Below are positions 21,003 to 23,309 of a stretch of 23,309 nucleotides of DNA, piece by piece (position 1 is the stretch's first letter; every line of letters starts with the position of its first letter). The position numbers and the translations under genes were made by a program. This DNA comes from QAMH01 sp900556425 (GTDB lineage: Bacteria > Actinomycetota > Coriobacteriia > Coriobacteriales > QAMH01). Under the pieces are notes generated by a model. It saw only the letters and a list, made by a program, of their open reading frames with translations, ran no database searches and was not told where the DNA came from. The stretch lies in contig CABRZR010000022.1 in assembly GCA_902475535.1 (NCBI GenBank), positions 1 to 23,309 of the forward strand, in the 5' to 3' direction.

Positions 21003-23309
21003 CTATTCCGGCACGACAAGCTGGCTATAGCGATTCCAGATAGCCTGCATGTCGGTGTCGTAGCTTTCCTCGATGGGCTCGACCTTGCAAATCAGGCACT
21101 TGTACGGCGCACCGAATCCCAGCTCTCCCACGTAAAAGTGCGGCATGAGCAGATTGATGTTGGAGCGCCAAACGTCGTAGAGATGCGGCTCCTCGCCATC
21201 CTCCTCGGGGAACCAGAAGCCGTGCTGCGCCATGACGAGACCCGGATACACCGTCTGAGTGACCTTGGCCTTGAGCACGCACGAACCAAAGGGGTTGCTC
21301 ACGCGCACCCACTGGCCGTCCGCGATGCCGTACTTGAGCGCATCCTGTGGATTGATTTCGATGAGCGGATCGGGGTTGATCTCACGCAGGTACGGAATCT
21401 GCTTGCCCTCGGAATGGAAGTAGCAATAGGTGCGCGCACCCGTCGTAAGGACGAAGGGATACTCCTCCATCTTCTCGGGCGTGGAGACCGGCGAAAGCTG
21501 CGGCTCCTCGTAGAAGGGCAGCGGATCGACCCCAAACTGCCTGAACATCGTTGAGTAGAGCTCGACGCGCCCGGTCGGCGTGTTGAAGCCGGGCATGCCG
21601 TCGGGGCGCAGCTTGCCCGTCTCGTACTTGCGATAGGAGAGCGTCTCGGTCTTCTGGTGCACGACCTCCTCGCGCAGCTCCTCGAAAGTCGTCTTGCCGT
21701 TGAGGCGGTAATACTCGAGGAACTCGTAGAAGTTCTCGAAACGACCGAAGTTGACGGGCATGCAGCGACGGCCTATCTCGTACATGATCTCGGCATCGCC
21801 CTTGCCCTCGCCCACCGTGATGGACTTGTTGATGGCGCCCATCGTGATGGGAGATGCGCCGTAATGGCTGTAGACCACGCTATCGTGCTCGACGGTCGAG
21901 GATAGCGGGAGGAACAGCTCGCAGGTCGCCTGGATCGTCGGCGTGAGCCACACGTCGATGCCGAAGCACCATTCGAGGTTCTGGTACGCATCGTGCCAGC
22001 GCTGGGGCTGGGCGCAATCCGTGCCAGCCAGGCCGTTGCAATCCTCGAAGCCCGCCATCTTGAACTGGTAGGGCTCACCCGTCTCGAGCGTGTCGAGCAC
22101 CATGTCACAGTGCGCGTTGAGAACGAAGCTCACCATCGCCGGATAGCGTTTGAGGCCCAGAATCTTGCCCTGGAGCTCGGGGCCGAGCTCGTTCCAGCCG
22201 AAGCCGAGCTCGAGGCCGTCGTTGACGTCGCCGACGAGCTGGCCGCCGGGCACGTCGATGTTTCCGGTGATGGCCTCGAGGGCGAGTATGCAATGGCCCG
22301 CCTGCATGCCGTTGGACTTCATGTCGATGGCAAGGCCCCAGGCGATCTGCGCGGGCTTGGCCGCGGCGTAGACGCGGGCGGCCTCGGCGATGAGGCCAGC
22401 ATCGACACCGGTTATTTCAGCGGCTCTCTCGACCGGCATCTCCTTGACGCGCTCGGCGAGCTGCTCGAAGCCGTAGCACCACTTCTCGACGAAGTCGTGG
22501 TCGTAGAGGTCCTCGGAGATGATGACGTTGAGCATCGCCATACCGAGGGCGGCATCAGTGCCGGGACGCAGGCGCAGGTGCCAATCCGCCCTCGTCGAAA
22601 CCCAGTTGACACGCGGGTCGATGCTCATGAGCTTGCTGCCGCGGCGCATCATGTCGATGGCGGCGTGGCCAAAGAGGCCGTCGCCGTTCGTGGGCAGCGG
22701 ATCCTTGCCCCAGAACACGATGAGCTCCGGCAACGTGAAGGCCGGATCGTCGTAGCGACCGGGCAGGCCGCCGGCGTAGTCCATCTCGGGGTATGCCACA
22801 CCGGTGACATAGGTCGTGCCCGCGACGCGCGGGATGTAACACGAGTATCCGCTCAAAGGCTGCGAGGCGTTCGGCGTGCCAAGCGCAGCCTGGGCGTACG
22901 CGGGAAGCATGGGGCCACCCTCGCGACCGGTGCCGCCTTGCATGAGGATGGACTCAGCCCCGTAGTTTTCCTTGTAGTAAGCGACCTTCTCGGCAATCGT
23001 GTCGAAGGCCTCGTCCCAGGTGATGCGCTCCCACTTGTTCTTGCCGCGGTCCTCGCGGGCGCGCTTCATGGGATACAGGACGCGGTCTGGGTTGTAGACG
23101 TAATCGCGCATCGTCAGGCAGCGGACGCAGAGACGACCGCCCGTGACCGGATGGTTCTCATCGCCTTCGATACGCACGAGCTCGCCGTTGGAGTTCACGT
23201 AGGTCTTGATGCCGCAGCCGACGGGGTGACATCCCGGAGGAGACCATGCGCAGCCGCGGGTGACGGTGAGGCCGTCTTCTTCGAAGCGCCACGGCTTGCC
23301 AAGATCGGC
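21003..23309 (-). CDS. Molybdopterin oxidoreductase catalytic subunit Mo4 (5' end beyond the window)
   Basis: The gene is cut by the right edge: 768 residues are visible and the frame is open to base 23309, reading ADLGKPWRFEEDGLTVTRGC and onwards, which aligns with residue 16 onwards of Mo3. A GTG at 23196-23198 could be mistaken for the start but lies inside the Fe-S domain. Landmarks are shared with Mo3: GCHPVGCG, LCVRC, GTGREGGPM, CYIPR, WGKDPLPTNGDG, SIDPRVNWVSTRADWHLRLR and TTGARTYCYFHSEGKQI. The C-terminus is longer than that of Mo3 by about 20 residues (IEESYDTDMQAIWNRY...). It is a tandem paralogue of Mo3, 118 bases upstream, with no small subunit between them. It may share Fd3 or have a partner beyond the window. 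No statement on a signal peptide is possible. Confidence 0.92.
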   Translation of the reverse strand, partial: ADLGKPWRFEEDGLTVTRGCAWSPPGCHPVGCGIKTYVNSNGELVRIEGDENHPVTGGRLCVRCLTMRDYVYNPDRVLYPMKRAREDRGKNKWERITWDEAFDTIAEKVAYYKENYGAESILMQGGTGREGGPMLPAYAQAALGTPNASQPLSGYSCYIPRVAGTTYVTGVAYPEMDYAGGLPGRYDDPAFTLPELIVFWGKDPLPTNGDGLFGHAAIDMMRRGSKLMSIDPRVNWVSTRADWHLRLRPGTDAALGMAMLNVIISEDLYDHDFVEKWCYGFEQLAERVKEMPVERAAEITGVDAGLIAEAARVYAAAKPAQIAWGLAIDMKSNGMQAGHCILALEAITGNIDVPGGQLVGDVNDGLELGFGWNELGPELQGKILGLKRYPAMVSFVLNAHCDMVLDTLETGEPYQFKMAGFEDCNGLAGTDCAQPQRWHDAYQNLEWCFGIDVWLTPTIQATCELFLPLSSTVEHDSVVYSHYGASPITMGAINKSITVGEGKGDAEIMYEIGRRCMPVNFGRFENFYEFLEYYRLNGKTTFEELREEVVHQKTETLSYRKYETGKLRPDGMPGFNTPTGRVELYSTMFRQFGVDPLPFYEEPQLSPVSTPEKMEEYPFVLTTGARTYCYFHSEGKQIPYLREINPDPLIEINPQDALKYGIADGQWVRVSNPFGSCVLKAKVTQTVYPGLVMAQHGFWFPEEDGEEPHLYDVWRSNINLLMPHFYVGELGFGAPYKCLICKVEPIEESYDTDMQAIWNRYSQLVVPE

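Noticed and set aside
23196..23198. GTG as the start codon of Mo4
   Set aside because: The frame stays open upstream to the window edge and encodes the Fe-S segment that aligns with Mo3.
1..23309. tRNA, rRNA, insertion sequence, phage or toxin-antitoxin genes
   Set aside because: I looked for transposase and integrase motifs, terminal repeats and cloverleaf-like segments on both strands and found none I could support.

Overview
The window looks like an accessory catabolic region of an anaerobic gut actinobacterium of the Eggerthellaceae type (Eggerthella, Gordonibacter, Slackia, Adlercreutzia and relatives). The evidence is the gene mix: several molybdopterin oxidoreductases with tiny [4Fe-4S] partners, 12-TM MFS carriers, LuxR regulators with a multi-spanning membrane domain, and FMN/FAD/Fe-S ene-reductases. 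No rRNA, tRNA, housekeeping gene or phage gene is visible, so the genus is inference. Every supported gene lies on the minus strand, so transcription runs from the right end of the window to the left.

Left half (about 1-12.5 kb). Read in the direction of transcription: a small zinc-ribbon protein (12492-12229), two tandem membrane-spanning LuxR regulators (12108-10558 and 10484-9066), molybdenum subunit Mo2 with Fe-S subunit Fd2 (8799-5943), two MFS transporters (MFS2, MFS1) with a 31-codon small ORF and a hairpin between them, then molybdenum subunit Mo1 with Fe-S subunit Fd1 (2936-5). Mo1/Mo2 and MFS1/MFS2 are diverged paralogues. Fd1 and Fd2 appear identical at nucleotide level over 352 bases, and almost every codon ends in G or C, unlike their neighbours.

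Right half (about 12.8-23.3 kb). Molybdenum subunit Mo4 (cut by the right edge), its paralogue Mo3, Fe-S subunit Fd3 and a strong hairpin are followed by two 650-residue old-yellow-enzyme-type reductases (OYE2, OYE1) on either side of a short-chain dehydrogenase. The gaps here hold at least 16 copies of a GGGTCTGTCCCC-centred repeat, partly in tandem with a period of about 39 bases, and two copies of a second palindromic repeat. None of these repeats was seen left of 12.8 kb.

How the parts may work together (inference). The molybdenum subunits lack a Tat signal and there is no membrane anchor gene, so the enzymes are probably soluble and cytoplasmic, fed with electrons through the two-cluster Fe-S subunits, with MFS carriers moving substrate and product. 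This matches what is known of cytoplasmic aromatic/catechol dehydroxylase loci in these bacteria, and membrane-spanning LuxR proteins are known to control catechol metabolism in Eggerthella lenta. The ene-reductase/ketoreductase/molybdoenzyme set on the right could reduce an enone, then a ketone, and remove or move a hydroxyl on a plant phenolic, steroid or similar compound. No substrate can be assigned from sequence alone.
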